Made by a program: the position numbers and the translations under genes. Of a stretch of 64,000 nucleotides of DNA, positions 23,590-40,482 are shown one piece after another. Numbering within the stretch: the stretch's first letter is position 1; each line of letters opens with the position of its first letter. This stretch comes from Alnus glutinosa (taxonomy: Eukaryota; Streptophyta; Magnoliopsida; Fagales; Betulaceae): NCBI RefSeq assembly GCF_958979055.1, contig NC_084888.1, positions 29,688,804 to 29,752,803 of the forward strand, given 5' to 3'. The notes under the pieces were generated by a model that saw nothing but the letters and a program-made list of their open reading frames with translations, did no database searches and was not told where the DNA came from.

Positions 23590-24300
23590 CCTTTCTTCTA
23601 CAAATCCATTGCCTTTTTTTTTTATGCCCAGCCAATACATTAAGACTATAAGAGCTTTAAGTAGTTTAATTCTGTAGTATTTAGCTGTTGGATTTGGTGC
23701 ACTGAACATGCTTTACTAGTCCAATATATTTTTGAAAGAAGATCACAATGTTTGCTTATTGAAATATAATTTGTAATTTTATTAAAGTATAGTGTTACAT
23801 TTCTGTTTGGGCTACAATTTTGCTGATAGTGATTATTTATTTGTTCTTTTGGCAGGGAATCTACCACTACCAACATTCTTGTAGCTTATGTTAAATTATG
23901 GTTGCATCAGTTAAATTTTGGATTCACCTAATGTTTTATCAGATTTTTGGATGCACCTAATGTTTTAGATGTAATCTGACGAGGAAGATCAGTTTTTCAA
24001 TACCTAATGTTTTATCAAATTTCATTTTGAGAATGATTATTATGCTTAAACAATTTGGCAGTTGGGATTGCATTTTGTCTTGTTCTTTTTCTTTTTTCTT
24101 TTTTTTTAACATATATAGATAGATGCATTGCTTAAAAGATGTGAAAGCTCAGGGCAAACAAAATTCTATTTTTGTTTTGTTATCTTTTATGCAGATTAAT
24201 AAATTCAATTTAAATAATTCATACCAAAACAAAAAAAAAAAATTAATTGTGAAAAAAAATGCAATTGGCACATTTTTTTTTAATTTTCAATTTAAAAAAA
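22974..24300. other. Unassigned noncoding DNA with homopolymer tracts
   Basis: No gene was recognised. A T run lies at 23550-23582. Three copies of CCTAATGTTTTA occur between 23929 and 24013, two of them inside the longer phrase GGAT(T/G)CACCTAATGTTTTA. Confidence 0.4.
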
Positions 24301-24309
24301 TAAATTATT

Positions 24310-24750
24310 TATCATTAGTGACGACTTATACAGTCGCTAATATACTAGATATCATTAGCAACGACTTACGTTGTCACGAATGCTCTTCTAATCAACAACG
24401 ACACAATGTCATCACTGTTATCTGAACCAATATCGATGACACAATGTCATCACTGATGTGTGTTAGCGATGACATTGAGCCGTCGCTGTTGTGCACACCA
24501 ACAACGACGACACAATCTCGTCGCTGTTGTACACACCAACAACGACAACATTGGCTTTTGGGAAGCATTTTTTAGCAGCCATTTTTTGTGCTATTAGCAA
24601 CAACATTTTTCGTCAATAATGGTAATTATAAGCAACAACTTACAAAGTCATCGCTATTTAGTCTTTTAACGATGAGGTTTTTGCAACCACTATAGCGATA
24701 ACCACAGTTGTCATTAATAGGCAATAGCGACCACTTATTTTCAAGAAAAT
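24310..24750. repeat. Subterminal-type array of a DNA transposon (AGCGACGAC / GTCATCGCTG motif)
   Basis: Many short copies of GACGACA, TGTCATCACTG and AACAACGACGACA occur in both orientations. This is the look of subterminal repeats of CACTA-type elements. No CACTA terminus was identified next to it, so the element is partial. Confidence 0.5.
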
Positions 24751-24754
24751 TTAC

Positions 24755-26350
24755 ACTGCTTACTGCAAACGGTAGCAATTTATTAAGCTTAGCAATTTTT
24801 CACACAACCCGAAAATTCGATACAAACACGACACGAAAAAATCGGGTTTAGGTTTAGCATTATCGGGTATAATCGTGTTTCGGGTTGACCCGCGAACACA
24901 ATTATGACCCGGTTATTTTAAAAAAATAATGTGAAATCGTGAATCGTTGATTACTGAATTAGTGAGACACTGAGACTGTGAGAAGTTGAGATTTGAGAAC
25001 CCTAGCCACAACACTGAAGCAGACCCGCACGGCCGCACCGCACGTCCTTCAATCTTCATCACTCTTGAACTCTTCAGTGCCCTCTGCTTCTCTTCTCCCT
25101 TCAATCTTCATCACTCTTGGCTAATTAATCAGTGGAATCATCACTTCACGGTCTTCACCAAATCCGAAATCACCACAGTTCACTCGTTCACCAAATCGCC
25201 ACTTCACCGTTCACCCAACCCGAAAAGAAGTAATACCCACTTCGATCTCGTCTCCCTGCCCTCTACTTCTCCTCTCCCCTTGGTATACCTTGATGCTCAC
25301 TCAAACAAAAACATGTATATACATATGGGTTTTGATTGATTTTTTGAATTATTTGAGATGGCCCATGTGGGTTTTTTTTTTTTTTTTTTTGGTAGTTTGT
25401 TTGTATATAAGTTGCTATAGCAAGAGGAAGGAGGATAATTGTGAAATTCCCATGTGACTGAGATGATGTTTTAGTTTTCTTGATCTGTAAAGGTTTGAGT
25501 GGTTGATTCACTCGATCTGGGTACAAAGCCAGGTTATTAATAATTAAATTGATTTAGAAAATTAACAATCGACATTCAAAGGATTTCAAACTCAAACCTT
25601 GCACCTCCAGTTTTGTTTATCTCGCCGACAAGATCAAAACCTCAAACAACATTGATATGCAACTCAAAGCCTCAAACAACATTCAAAAAATCCTTTTAAA
25701 AAAATCGGGTCGTGTCGGGTTAATGGGTTACCAGATTACTAATCGTATTTATCGGGTCGTGTTCGGGTCACGGGTTCCAACCCAATTAATAATCAGGTTG
25801 GGTTCGTGTTGAACCCGTTTACATAATCGGGTCAGCCGGGTTGACACAAACCCGACCCGTGAACTCGAATTGCCAAGCCTACAATTTATGCCATTTGTAT
25901 ATTAAACGGCACAATTTGTAATTTGCCCCACTTGTAAATAAAACGGCATAAGATTTATGCCGCTTGAACAGTAAGTAGCATTAAATTTAATCTAGTTTAC
26001 TGTGTAAACTGTAGCAATTTATGCCGTTTTCATATTAAACGGCATCAATTTTGTAATTTGTGCCGCTTGTAAATAAACGGCATAAATTTATGCTGTTTGC
26101 ACAACAAACGACATCAAATTTAATGTCATTTACTATGCAAACAGCAGCAATTTATGCCATTTTCATATTAAACGATACCAATTTTGTAATTTGTGCTGTT
26201 TGTAAATAAACAGCATAAATTTATGCCGTTTGCATAGTAAACAACATCAAATTTAATGTTATTTACTGTGCAAACGGCCACAATTTATGTCGTTTGCACA
26301 ATAAATGGTGTAAAAACTATGGTATAGTGCCGTTTGAGCAAAACGGCAAT
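24755..26350. repeat. Second array, AAACGGCATAAATTTATGCCGTTT-type units, split by a hAT insertion
   Basis: Units built from TTTATGCCGTTT and AAACGGCATAAA, alternating in orientation, occupy 25882-26350. One unit also lies at 24755-24783, left of the hAT element, so the array existed before that insertion. It is probably part of a decayed DNA transposon. Confidence 0.55.
24784..25881. mobile_element. Non-autonomous hAT element with 8-bp TSD CAATTTAT
   Basis: TSD CAATTTAT at 24776-24783 and 25882-25889. Terminal inverted repeats are TAAGCTTAGCAATT and, inverted, TAGGCTTGGCAATT (12 of 14 match). Near both ends are GGGTCGTGTCGGGTT-like repeats in opposite orientation. The interior (24950-25550) is transcription-unit-like but has no transposase. 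A shorter relative is at 45801-46044. Confidence 0.85.
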
Positions 26351-26379
26351 AAACGTATGTTTGCTAATGTTTTTTGAGA

Positions 26380-26935
26380 AGGTTTTTTTTTTTTTTTTCA
26401 TGATCTGAAAAAGTATTTTAATGTGACTTAAAGGTAAAAACTGTTTTTTATGTTTTAAGTAGTATTTTATGTTTAGATTGTTTGTTAATGCTTTCTTTAA
26501 AATAAAAAAAATAAAAATAAAAATAAAAAAGCCCTAGTTTAATATGGTATTCGCTGCGTTCTTTTGGTCAGGAAGAGTTTGGAAGACTACGGCAATGTGT
26601 TGGCTGATGTGACAGATTTGCAGTACTGTCCATTAGCATTTGATTTTTTTTCTTATTTATTTAATAGGAGCCGATGAGCATTGCTACATTAACGTGAAAT
26701 AGAGCTTAGCTTGTAGCATTAAAAGAGCAAATAAAAGAGAATAAGTTAACTAAAATGGAGAAATTAATCAAGTGAAGCTTAGAACATAGTTAATAAATGC
26801 ATTTTACAGAAGCATACAAGCATGTACGTAGACAAGCCCCTACTGCTATAGATCGATCAGCATGCTACGTTGACGTACGCTGAAGCATCGATTTTCACAG
26901 CTCACACGCGCTAACCGTTAGATTCCATCTCTCCT
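26380..26935. other. Intergenic, downstream of the subtilase stop
   Basis: No gene seen. The region 26700-26930 should include the 3' UTR and polyadenylation region of the minus-strand subtilase; AATAAA-like sites occur but none is decisive. Confidence 0.4.
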
Positions 26936-32103
<5,168 letters not shown>

Positions 32104-32181
32104 GGCTACAATAATACTCGCTTTCTTCTTCCTCCTCTTCTTCTTCTTCTTCTTCTTCGTATCTAACTATGTCATGGAGGG

Positions 32182-32191
32182 TGATATATAA
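32182..32191 (-). promoter_or_regulatory. Candidate TATA box of the complete subtilase gene
   Basis: GTTATATATC on the minus strand, about 80 bases upstream of the ATG at 32103, conserved in the other copy. A GAA/GAG-rich tract (about 32123-32160) lies between it and the ATG. Confidence 0.3.
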
Positions 32192-32645
32192 CGAGCATGA
32201 CAACCTGTATTGCTTCACAAGGAACAAAAAAGACAGCTCGAGGATAAGAACAACCTTCAACTCCGGTTCCTCAGGTTTCCGGTTGGGAAAACCTGTAAAG
32301 GAAGATAACAGAATTTCTTGTTCTCTTTTGCTTTAGTCAATGTCATATATAAGGCTTAAGACCAGGCTTGCTTCTTTTGGAGAAACTTTGCTCAGCATTC
32401 CTCATTTCCTCCCATCCATCTTTGTCTGTTCCATAAATCTGTTAAAGGAAAAATCCATGCGAAGATTTAGGTAGGCCTCTCATTTGTGGGCCATCACTTT
32501 TTTAAGCCTATATATAATATTCCTCACAAATTACTCTTCTCAACAAACAGCTATAGACTTACAAATTAAGATCATGACCATGTTAAACCTCCAATTAGTT
32601 ATATATATATATATATACACACACGCGCTGGCAGAATCAAGATTT

Positions 32646-33405
32646 AATTTATATGTGTGCACGCGCGTTTATATATATATATACAACTGTAGAAAACTAA
32701 ATCATCTAGCCATATATCTAGGGGTGAAAAAGTTATCATTGATGAGACCATGGTATAAAAATAATGTTTTTTTTATAAAAAATTTAAAATTTCTTGCCCC
32801 TATATATATATATAGACTACAGTTGGGATATAGCCATCCAAATTGTAGATTCCTGAAATAAATCTTGAAATTGCTTTTGAGTGGAAAACCAACCATTTTG
32901 TGAAGTAAATTAAAGATGTGGGAGATGGATGGATGAATGAGTGGTACTGGTATGTGGTAGTGATCACGAGTAGATAGAGTAAATCATCAGTTTCTGAACA
33001 AACTCGATAATTGCAGAAGAATTGACAAATAAGATTTTATTAACCCATAACATCAGGAACTCCTTTTTCTTGAATTTCAATTCAAGCTATAGTGAACCTA
33101 TCCATATCCCGGCCAGACCCAAAATGAGGTGACTTGAGGAGCTTCTTAAGGAGAAGAGTCTAGCTCAAATGACTTTTTGCTTACATCATGCATGGGAAGA
33201 TTTCACCTCAGCCTTTAGGAAATTAAAAAATTAATGAATATCTGTTTTTTTCTTTTTTCTTTTTACTTACTCCAATTGACCAGTGGACATGATAATTTAT
33301 AAAATAATCTAGAAAAAATAGAAATTTGGAGCTGAACTGTATATTTCTGTGTGTCTAAATTGTACATAAGTTATCATTCTTATAGTTGAATAAGGCCGGT
33401 TAGAA
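32646..33405. other. Intergenic, no gene recognised
   Basis: AT-rich with short TA runs near 32610, 32680 and 32805. No open frame with recognisable content. Confidence 0.5.
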
Positions 33406-33640
33406 TGTAAAATACAATAAGAGATCGAATTAATGTAAAATATTACAGAATAAAATCAAATTATTAGGAAAAAAAATCAACATCTAAAATATCAGGCAAA
33501 CAATTAAGGAAAATATCATAATATATTCAGAATGTTAATGAACATATTCTAACATCCTTCCTCAAACTCAATGTAGTGATGTAGATGCAAACTTGAGTTT
33601 AGAAACAAGATCACGAAATGTGCCCTGCGAGAGATGGTGG
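33406..33640 (-). mobile_element. Ty1/copia 3'-end remnant: LTR plus polypurine tract
   Basis: On the minus strand, sequence resembling a copia polyprotein tail leads to TTTGAGGAAGGA (complement of 33555-33566), a typical polypurine tract. It is followed at once by TGTTAGAATATG, a typical copia LTR start (33554 down to about 33406). The rest of the element is missing. Confidence 0.6.
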
Positions 33641-33649
33641 TGCACAAAA

Positions 33650-33845
33650 TGAGTTTAAATTCTATCAAAATTTTCAAAATACCCCTGCATTTATTTTTAA
33701 AATATATATAAAAAAAAAATTCAAAGATTTAGGCATAGGTATTTTTGCAAATTCCGCTAAATTCTAACCAACACCTAAATCCTAGCATTTTTTTTTTCCT
33801 ATAAAAAATGAGGGGTATTTTGGAAATTCTAATAGAATTTAACAG
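33650..33845. repeat. Foldback/MITE-like inverted repeat
   Basis: Around 33660-33692 is a phrase containing TCAAAATACCCCTGCATTT. Its inverted counterpart (AAATGAGGGGTATTTTGGAAATTC) lies at 33808-33835. The arms are imperfect and the middle is AT-rich. Confidence 0.5.
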
Positions 33846-34199
33846 AAAATCCTAACGGAGGACCCTAATTGAGATTTTCCGAAAAATTGATGCCCTAAAT
33901 TGAGACGTTTTAAGTTCATGTACTTTCTTTCAAAAAGAGTAAAAGTTCAATACCCTTAAGTGAAGTTCTCCCAAAAAAAAAAAAAAGGCTAATTATATTT
34001 CCCTCCATCAACTACCAGTCATTGTCAACATGCCCCCATGAACTGACACTTCAACTAAAAAAGAACAATAAACTACAATCTTTACATAGTTTGGCCCCTT
34101 CTGTCAGTCTAATTCATGCAAAGACTTAAATGCCTCAACTCAATTTCAAAAATGGCATAAATGCCCTCATCTTAAAATAAATAAATAAATAAATAACTA

Positions 34200-34515
34200 A
34201 AGGAAAAGGGCCGCCACCCCCTGAGGTGACCGGGTGGCCTGCGAGCCACCCCCAGAGGTGGCTTCGACCACCTCTGGGGTCGCTCATGGCTACCCTAGAA
34301 CTAGGGGTGGCCACACGTCTACCCCAGAGGCTGTGGGTGGCTCTGGCCACCTCTAAAGGTGGCTCTGGCCACCTCTGGAGTGGCTCGTGGCCACCCCGGA
34401 ATCTGAGGTGGCCGCGCGACCACCCTAGAAAAAAAAATAGGGTGGTCGCGAGCCACCCCATAGGTTGCCGGAGCCACCTCTGGGGGTGGTTTGCGGGCCA
34501 CCCCCTCCACCAAAG
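34200..34515. repeat. GC-rich array of GAGGTGGC / GCCACCTC units
   Basis: Short units such as CCACCTCTGGGG, GGTGGCTC and GCCACCCC recur in both orientations, giving open frames on both strands that are by-products of composition. It sits inside the foldback element. Confidence 0.8.
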
Positions 34516-34541
34516 GTGGTCCTTCGGTTTTTTTTTTTTTT

Positions 34542-34544
<3 letters not shown>

Positions 34545-34624
<80 letters not shown>
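34545..34624. repeat. (AT)n microsatellite
   Basis: About 40 AT units preceded by a T run, within the foldback element. Confidence 0.95.
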
Positions 34625-34628
<4 letters not shown>

Positions 34629-35701
34629 TTTAATATTTTTGATTAATTACTGTAGAGGGCATTTTGGTTTTTAAACAAAAATTAACGCTAAAAAATGGCA
34701 TATTCCATTCAAGTTAACGAAATTTCCTGACGGAATGGGCTAAAGTATGTAAAGTTGGTAATTTGATGCTCTTTTTTGGTTAAAGTGTCAGTTCATGGGG
34801 ACATGTTGACAATGACTGGTAGTTGATGGGGGAAAAGGTAATTACCAAAAAAATAAAAAATTACTCCCAAAATTTTCAACGCTTCAAAATGATCAATCCT
34901 TCTTCCATGTTTTCTTTCAAGTTACTAACAGAGGTTTTGATGGCCAAAAACTCCATCAACAAGTTAGCCAAGCCACCAAGTCGCCTTTGTGAAATTACAA
35001 TTATGTTTTAAAATAATAATAAAATTACAAAAACCAATAAAGTAGAAAATGTTATTTTACTTTTTTTTAACAAAAAAAAAAAAAACTAACCCCCCTTCCA
35101 ACACAAGAGGGATGGAGGCCAACCTCCACCCATAAGAGGCTTATTATTATTATTATTAATTTTATACTTTTTAATAATTTTTGTTGAGATAGTTTTTGGG
35201 AGGGTGACACGTTAGCTCCTGGTTAAGTCTACATCTGCTACTAGATTGCCTGCAAAACAACAAAGGCACATTGGGGCTTATCCGACGTAACCTCCTCCGA
35301 TGATTAAATTAGTCTGAGTATCTTTTCTGAGAGTATTCTGTACCTCCCTTCCTTACCTAACTATGAGTCGTATTTATAGTCCTCTCCTGCTCGGCACTGA
35401 CTATCTCCTCCTGACATACTTTCCTTCCTCGTTAAGGAATGCATCTCTACCTACCATCATTACCTTGTACTCGCACGAGTGCCTCTACACCTACTGCTGT
35501 CACTTCTTTGCGCACGTTCGGCATCTTGGATGTGGCAAGGCTATTCGGACGGCCCATCGAGGGTCCTCTAGTGCCCTGCTACTGTCCAATCATTCTTTGT
35601 AGGCGTCAATATTCCCTCTGACAAGAACCAGTCATGCACATCACTTTTTTCTTAAATGCCTAGGTGTTTGCGTCCCTTCTAAAGGGACAGAGGACCCCTA
35701 A

Positions 35702-38700
35702 GAGCACTAGCAGCAGATTCCCAACCATTTTCCCTATATTTAGGGAACAAAACTACTTTTTGCTTCCCTATAAAAAAATACCCCACAATAGATTCCCTTA
35801 CTTTTTCCTATATTATAACACCCTAATAATAATAATAATAATAATAACAATTATTAAAATATTTTAAGATTTGATAATTAGTTGCAAAAAAAAAAAAAAA
35901 AGAATAGATAAGTGATAAAATTGAATCAGTAGTAATAACTGGAAAAAAAAAATATATTAAAATTCTGGCTTATTAAAGGGCTACGTGGCAAGTTTGTAGC
36001 TTCTTTTTTTTTTATGGATGGGGTTGAACTGCGTATTCTTCACGTAAGTGGTTTCTTCTTCACCAATCAATTTCTACCGGTCATCAGTTTATAAGGGCTG
36101 AGTTATTTTTTTCTGAACATCATACTTTAGTTCAGCTAAGAAGCTCTTATCAGAGAAAACTCTGCAGGTAATTTCTCTAAAAAATTAGTGCACTTTCTTT
36201 GTTCATTAGCTCTTTAATAATTTTGGCTTATATCCATTACTATTTATTCATTTCTTGTTCAATTTCCTTTTCATTCTCTCCATGCCGTGCGTGTACCAGA
36301 CCCATCCTCTTTTTTTTTCTTCTTCTCCTTCTTCTTTCCACTTCCGCCTCTGTTTCTTTTTGCTTTTCTTTTTTTTTTTTCTTTCTTCTTCTACACAGTT
36401 TGAGAGGGAGACGAGAGTGGAGATGAGGGAGAGTTGTGTGTGTGTGACCGTGAGAGGGAGGGGAGGAAGGAAGAGGACCCAGCCGGTGGGTGGGCCACCG
36501 GACTGGGCGGACGACGCCGCCGGACCGGCAGGCCACGGTCCCGCGCCGGCGACGTCTCCTGGTGCCTTTTTCCGGCGACTTTGCCGGTACCCATACCTTT
36601 GAAAGCCAAATTTCTCCTTGGGTAAGTGAAAATCTTAGTCTTTATCAATTTTTAGTTGAGTTTTGAGAAGAATTTAGAGCAAGATTCGTTGGGTAGGCTG
36701 AATGGGTTTTGAACAGAATTGTTTTTTTTTTTTTCAGATGGGTATAACCTGCGAAGACTCTTCTCTGTCTATTTTTTTTGGGTTGGCTTTGTGGGTTCGG
36801 TTGGTTGGAATGAGGTTGGCTGTGGGTTTCGGCCGGTTGGTTGGAGAGAACAGTGGGTTCGTTTGTGATTTTCTATTCAGTTGAAGGGCTGGCCGAGTGT
36901 GTTGGGATGTTGGTGATTTTGGCAGATTTTGTGTGTGCAGTGTATCAACTGAATGGGTGTTTTGTTTTTGTGGTTCTTTGAGCTTTACGGCCACTGGGTT
37001 TTGGTGAAGAATCTGGCTGTGTGTGTGTCCTATTTTGAGTTATCATTTTTGCCGGTTCCGTGTTGTTGCCTTTGAGTTTTGGTTTGTTGTGCTAACTGGT
37101 TTGTTGTACTAACCGGTTTGAGTTTTTGGATTTCCCTGTGGTTTTGGTGGCTCTATGCCGTGTAGATTTTGGTTTTTAGTGGGTTATTTTTGGTTAATTA
37201 GATAGAATAATTTTTTTAGAAAAAGTATTAATAAAATTTACCCTTGTGTATTATTTAGGTAAAAGCTCAATCTTGTCGTTAAGAGCAAATCCAGGTAAGG
37301 GGATACAACACCTAAAAATCCCCCAACAAGATTTTACTATAAATCTTTTGAAAAAAAAATTTGGGAAATTTTACAAAGCATTATTATGTGAAATTTTAAA
37401 TGCCAAGCTGTTATTTCTAATATGTTTCGTTCATGCTATTTTATGCATTTTTACAATTATGATTAAGAGCATTTTTTTTTAAGTTATGGAATTATGCATA
37501 AGAGTATTTTAAAGTTGTGATAAGAGTATTTCAAAGATATGATTACAGAGAATTCTAAAGTTTATGATTTATATAGTTTTGAATAAAAAAAAAGAGAATC
37601 TAAAGTTTGAAGTCTGCACATGACTATAGTTATAAAAACGGCTCTTACAATTTTAAAGTGTAGTATACAATTATAGTAGAGCCTACAGTATTACAGAAAA
37701 TGTTCATGTGCAGTAATTGTTTAAATCCTGAGGCACTACTACAGTTAAGATCGGTACCATATAGGGTAGCAAGGCAAGCATACCAAAATACGGTGTGTGC
37801 TACCGGCCGGAGTTGGCCTTCACCTAGGGAAGATCCCCAACCCGGCGACTCTTCTCTGTGACGACAGGCTGAGTCTATAGGTCCTTTGGACAAAGCCAAC
37901 GTGCGCCGCTCACGGGAACTGGCGGTGTAGAGTCTATAAAGGGTTGAACCACAGTTAAAGGATAAAAGAGAAAATAAAAAGAATTGATTATTCATGCCAT
38001 TATTCATGTTTCTTGTTCATCTATTTTTAAGTTCTGATAATTATACTTATAAATTCTGTCTTAATTGCTCATTTTGATATTTTTGTCATTATGCATAATT
38101 AATGATTTTATAGCATGTTTTATTTTCCTGGTGTTGATATTTCCTTACTGAGTTGTCGAACTCACCCCTTTCCCTTATAACCATTTTCAGATGAAGGTGT
38201 ATATCATAGTCTTGAGGGGAGGAGTGCCTGTAGGACTCCTGGTAGTCAGTGACCCCCAGATCTGGCCCCATCCGTGGGCAACTTGGACTTACTGTACAGT
38301 GGACTAGAAGAAGATGTAGATATTTGTAAATAGTAGCAGTTATAGTACCTGGGGACTCCGTCGTGGACATAGACTGTAGAGCTGACAGATCATGATAGTA
38401 CAATCATATTTTGTTGATGGAAACTGTATTCATTTCAGTCTTTTAACTTATGTAGTGGTTTTTCTAGCAATGTTGATTGCTAGCTTTTGCTTTACCACTT
38501 CACTTTTGAGATGTAAATAACCTCGAGCCCCAGTGTAAAATTTTGATACTGCTATCATAGTTGGTATTTAATAGTATTACTACTTGTGTTTTAAAACTCT
38601 CTGTCTTTATTTACTTATTTATTTATCTTTTAGTTCGCGTTTCCCTTATTTTCCTAAACGGGGGCGTGACATATATCAATTAAATATTATTTTTTTACTC

Positions 38701-38950
38701 TTATTTTATTCTTTTTCTCTCTTTCCTACTTTTTCTCTCTTCCCTATATCAATTAATTATACTTCTTTTTTATTAAAATAATACATAGGGAATGAATAGT
38801 AGACATGTATACATAGAGAATCACTATTCATTCCCAAGTCCCTCATCTAAATATAGGGCATCTGCTGTGGGAAGTTTTTTGATGTTTTTCATGAAATTTT
38901 CCCTAAATATAAGGAAGGGAACCAATATAGGGTAACTGCTACTAGTGCTC
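35702..38950. mobile_element. PIF/Harbinger-like MITE, TSD TAA, interrupted by a large LTR
   Basis: Terminal inverted repeats are GAGCACTAGCAGCAG and, inverted, GAGCACTAGTAGCAG. TAA flanks both sides (35699-35701 and 38951-38953). The inner part of both arms shares ATATTTAGGGAA and AATAGTAGA-like phrases. Without the nested LTR and one TSD copy it is about 386 bp, a normal MITE size. Confidence 0.75.
35814..38671. mobile_element. Large solo LTR (about 2.9 kb), TSD TATAT
   Basis: It starts TATAACACCC (the canonical TGTAACACCC with one G to A change) and ends GGGGGCGTGACA at 38671. TATAT flanks both sides (35809-35813 and 38672-38676). Near the 3' end is TTACTGAGTTGTCGAACTCACCCC-like text (about 38140-38168), a phrase I associate with long chromovirus-type LTRs. 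A GC-rich block at 36470-36590 gives spurious open frames. No protein domains were found. Confidence 0.65.
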
Positions 38951-39124
38951 TAATCCATCTCCTGGACGTGGCACTTTTTACTTGTCGTCTAGATTCCATG
39001 CCTTCATATTTTCTCTTGATGGGCCAACCCTAATGTTTCCCTCGATGGGCCGGTCCGAACAAATGGGCCAGCCTTAAAGTTTCCATGTTGGGCCGGTCCT
39101 ATCGGGAATATTCCCAACAATTTT

Positions 39125-40482
39125 CTTTTTTTCATGACATAATTATAACTTTTACAATTGCAATTATTGGTAGAGGCCAGCACAGACGAGGAATGGAGCC
39201 CGACCTCCACCAATAGGTGGCTTTTTGGACTTTTATGCTTTTTTTATTTCTAACTTCTTATGTTTCTATTATTTTTCATAACATAATTGTAATTTTTACA
39301 AAAATAATTTTGTTTGCTAGTGCAGTTTTTGCACATCAGCAATTCGAATGAAAAAAATTAATGGAATGACTTATTTTTAAACGGGTGAAAACCGAGTTTT
39401 TTTTTTTTAATTGTTTTTTAAAGCCTAGGGACCAATTTTAAATGCCCCAAAACTTACTGATTAATTTCTTATTTTTCCTATTAAATATGAGAGATACATC
39501 AACAGAGGTAACCAACATCAATAGTAGGTTATACAATGAGATAAATATTTTCTATAAACTCCTCCCAAAAGAAGAGATGTCCTAACACATAATTAGTAGT
39601 TTAATACAAAGACTTGAATGTACCATTTGCTTTTTTCTAGTGTTCATTATTCCCATCCTACCTCAAAACGAGAGTACATGGCCAAAAGTAACCTTATCAT
39701 TTCCCTAGTTTTCCCACATAAGCTATAGACTAATAAACTACCCAAATTTGCTCAAGTTCAACTCAATTTTTTTATTTCTTTTCCTTATAACCTTATAATT
39801 TGTCTTTTAGATTTACGTAGTCATAACTATCCTACAATGTTAATTTAACAGTTTCAACCAACTCTTAATTTATTTATTTTTAATAATAATTTATCTAAAG
39901 GTTGTGATGGGGTGTAACTGTGTAGTTTTGTTTACGTGAACAACTCTTAAAACATATTTTACAAAATAAGATTTCGAATGCCATAAAAAGATGTGGCTTT
40001 CCTCACTGAACACCAATTAGTTTTCATATGAAATGGTCAAATGCCTAATTTAACAAATAGTATCAGAGTCAGAATTATGGGTTTAAAACGGATTCGAGTT
40101 GCAAAAGCGTCACGTTGAATGAGGGATTGTTGAGATGCAACAATATCGCTATACTCATGCTCACGTAGACAACTCTCTTAGAATATGTCTTACTTTGTGT
40201 GATTTCGAATGAGATGAAAGACTTTGACTTCCGTCGTTGGACACCAATTGATCCACAAATGAGATGAACCAAAGACCAATCCAACAAGTTGAGCTGCAGC
40301 ATTAACATTTTGGGATAAATTTTCTCCGATTCAACCCATTTGCTTTTTGAGCACAGCCCAATGTCAGTCGACAGTCACCGTTTGGTCCATTTTCCTTCTT
40401 TTTTCCCTTCCCCCTCCCTTCCCTCGCTGTCACAGTGTCACTCGCTACAACAACGGACTCTACGAACCCTCCTTAAACCCTG
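39125..40482. other. Intergenic and promoter region of the mCSF1-like gene
   Basis: Mostly AT-rich with no recognisable gene. The last 150 bases before 40483 are C/T-rich (for example 40385-40435), a common look for a plant 5' UTR. No clear TATA box was chosen. Confidence 0.4.

Larger units (their letters stand above)
33977..34863. mobile_element. Long-TIR foldback element with 9-bp flanking repeat CTCCCAAAA
   Basis: Inverted arms of roughly 100 bases (33987-34090 and 34735-34846) share phrases such as CATCAACTACCAGTCATTG. The repeat CTCCCAAAA occurs at 33968-33976 and 34864-34872, suggesting a Mutator-like 9-bp TSD, though the adjoining A-rich DNA makes the edges uncertain. The interior has a GC-rich block (34200-34515) of alternating GGTGGCC/GGCCACC units and an AT run. 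Confidence 0.65.
35182..39119. mobile_element. Solo LTR, TSD ATTTT, interrupted by a MITE
   Basis: The left end is TGTTGAGATAG (35182) and the right end is TCCCAACA (39119). ATTTT flanks both (35177-35181 and 39120-39124). After removing the nested insertion at 35702-38953 the LTR is 686 bp. No coding sequence is present. Confidence 0.8.

Noticed and set aside
23200..24300. A gene with introns left of the motif arrays
   Set aside because: There are polypyrimidine tracts and short frames, but no codon-like run or splice set could be supported.
34226..34674. Open frames on both strands through the GC-rich block
   Set aside because: They arise from short alternating GGTGGC units and run into an AT microsatellite (YIYIYI tail). 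No domain is recognisable.
36199..36650. Overlapping open frames suggesting a GC-rich first exon
   Set aside because: They lie inside a 2.9-kb LTR defined by a TATAT target duplication and are found on both strands.
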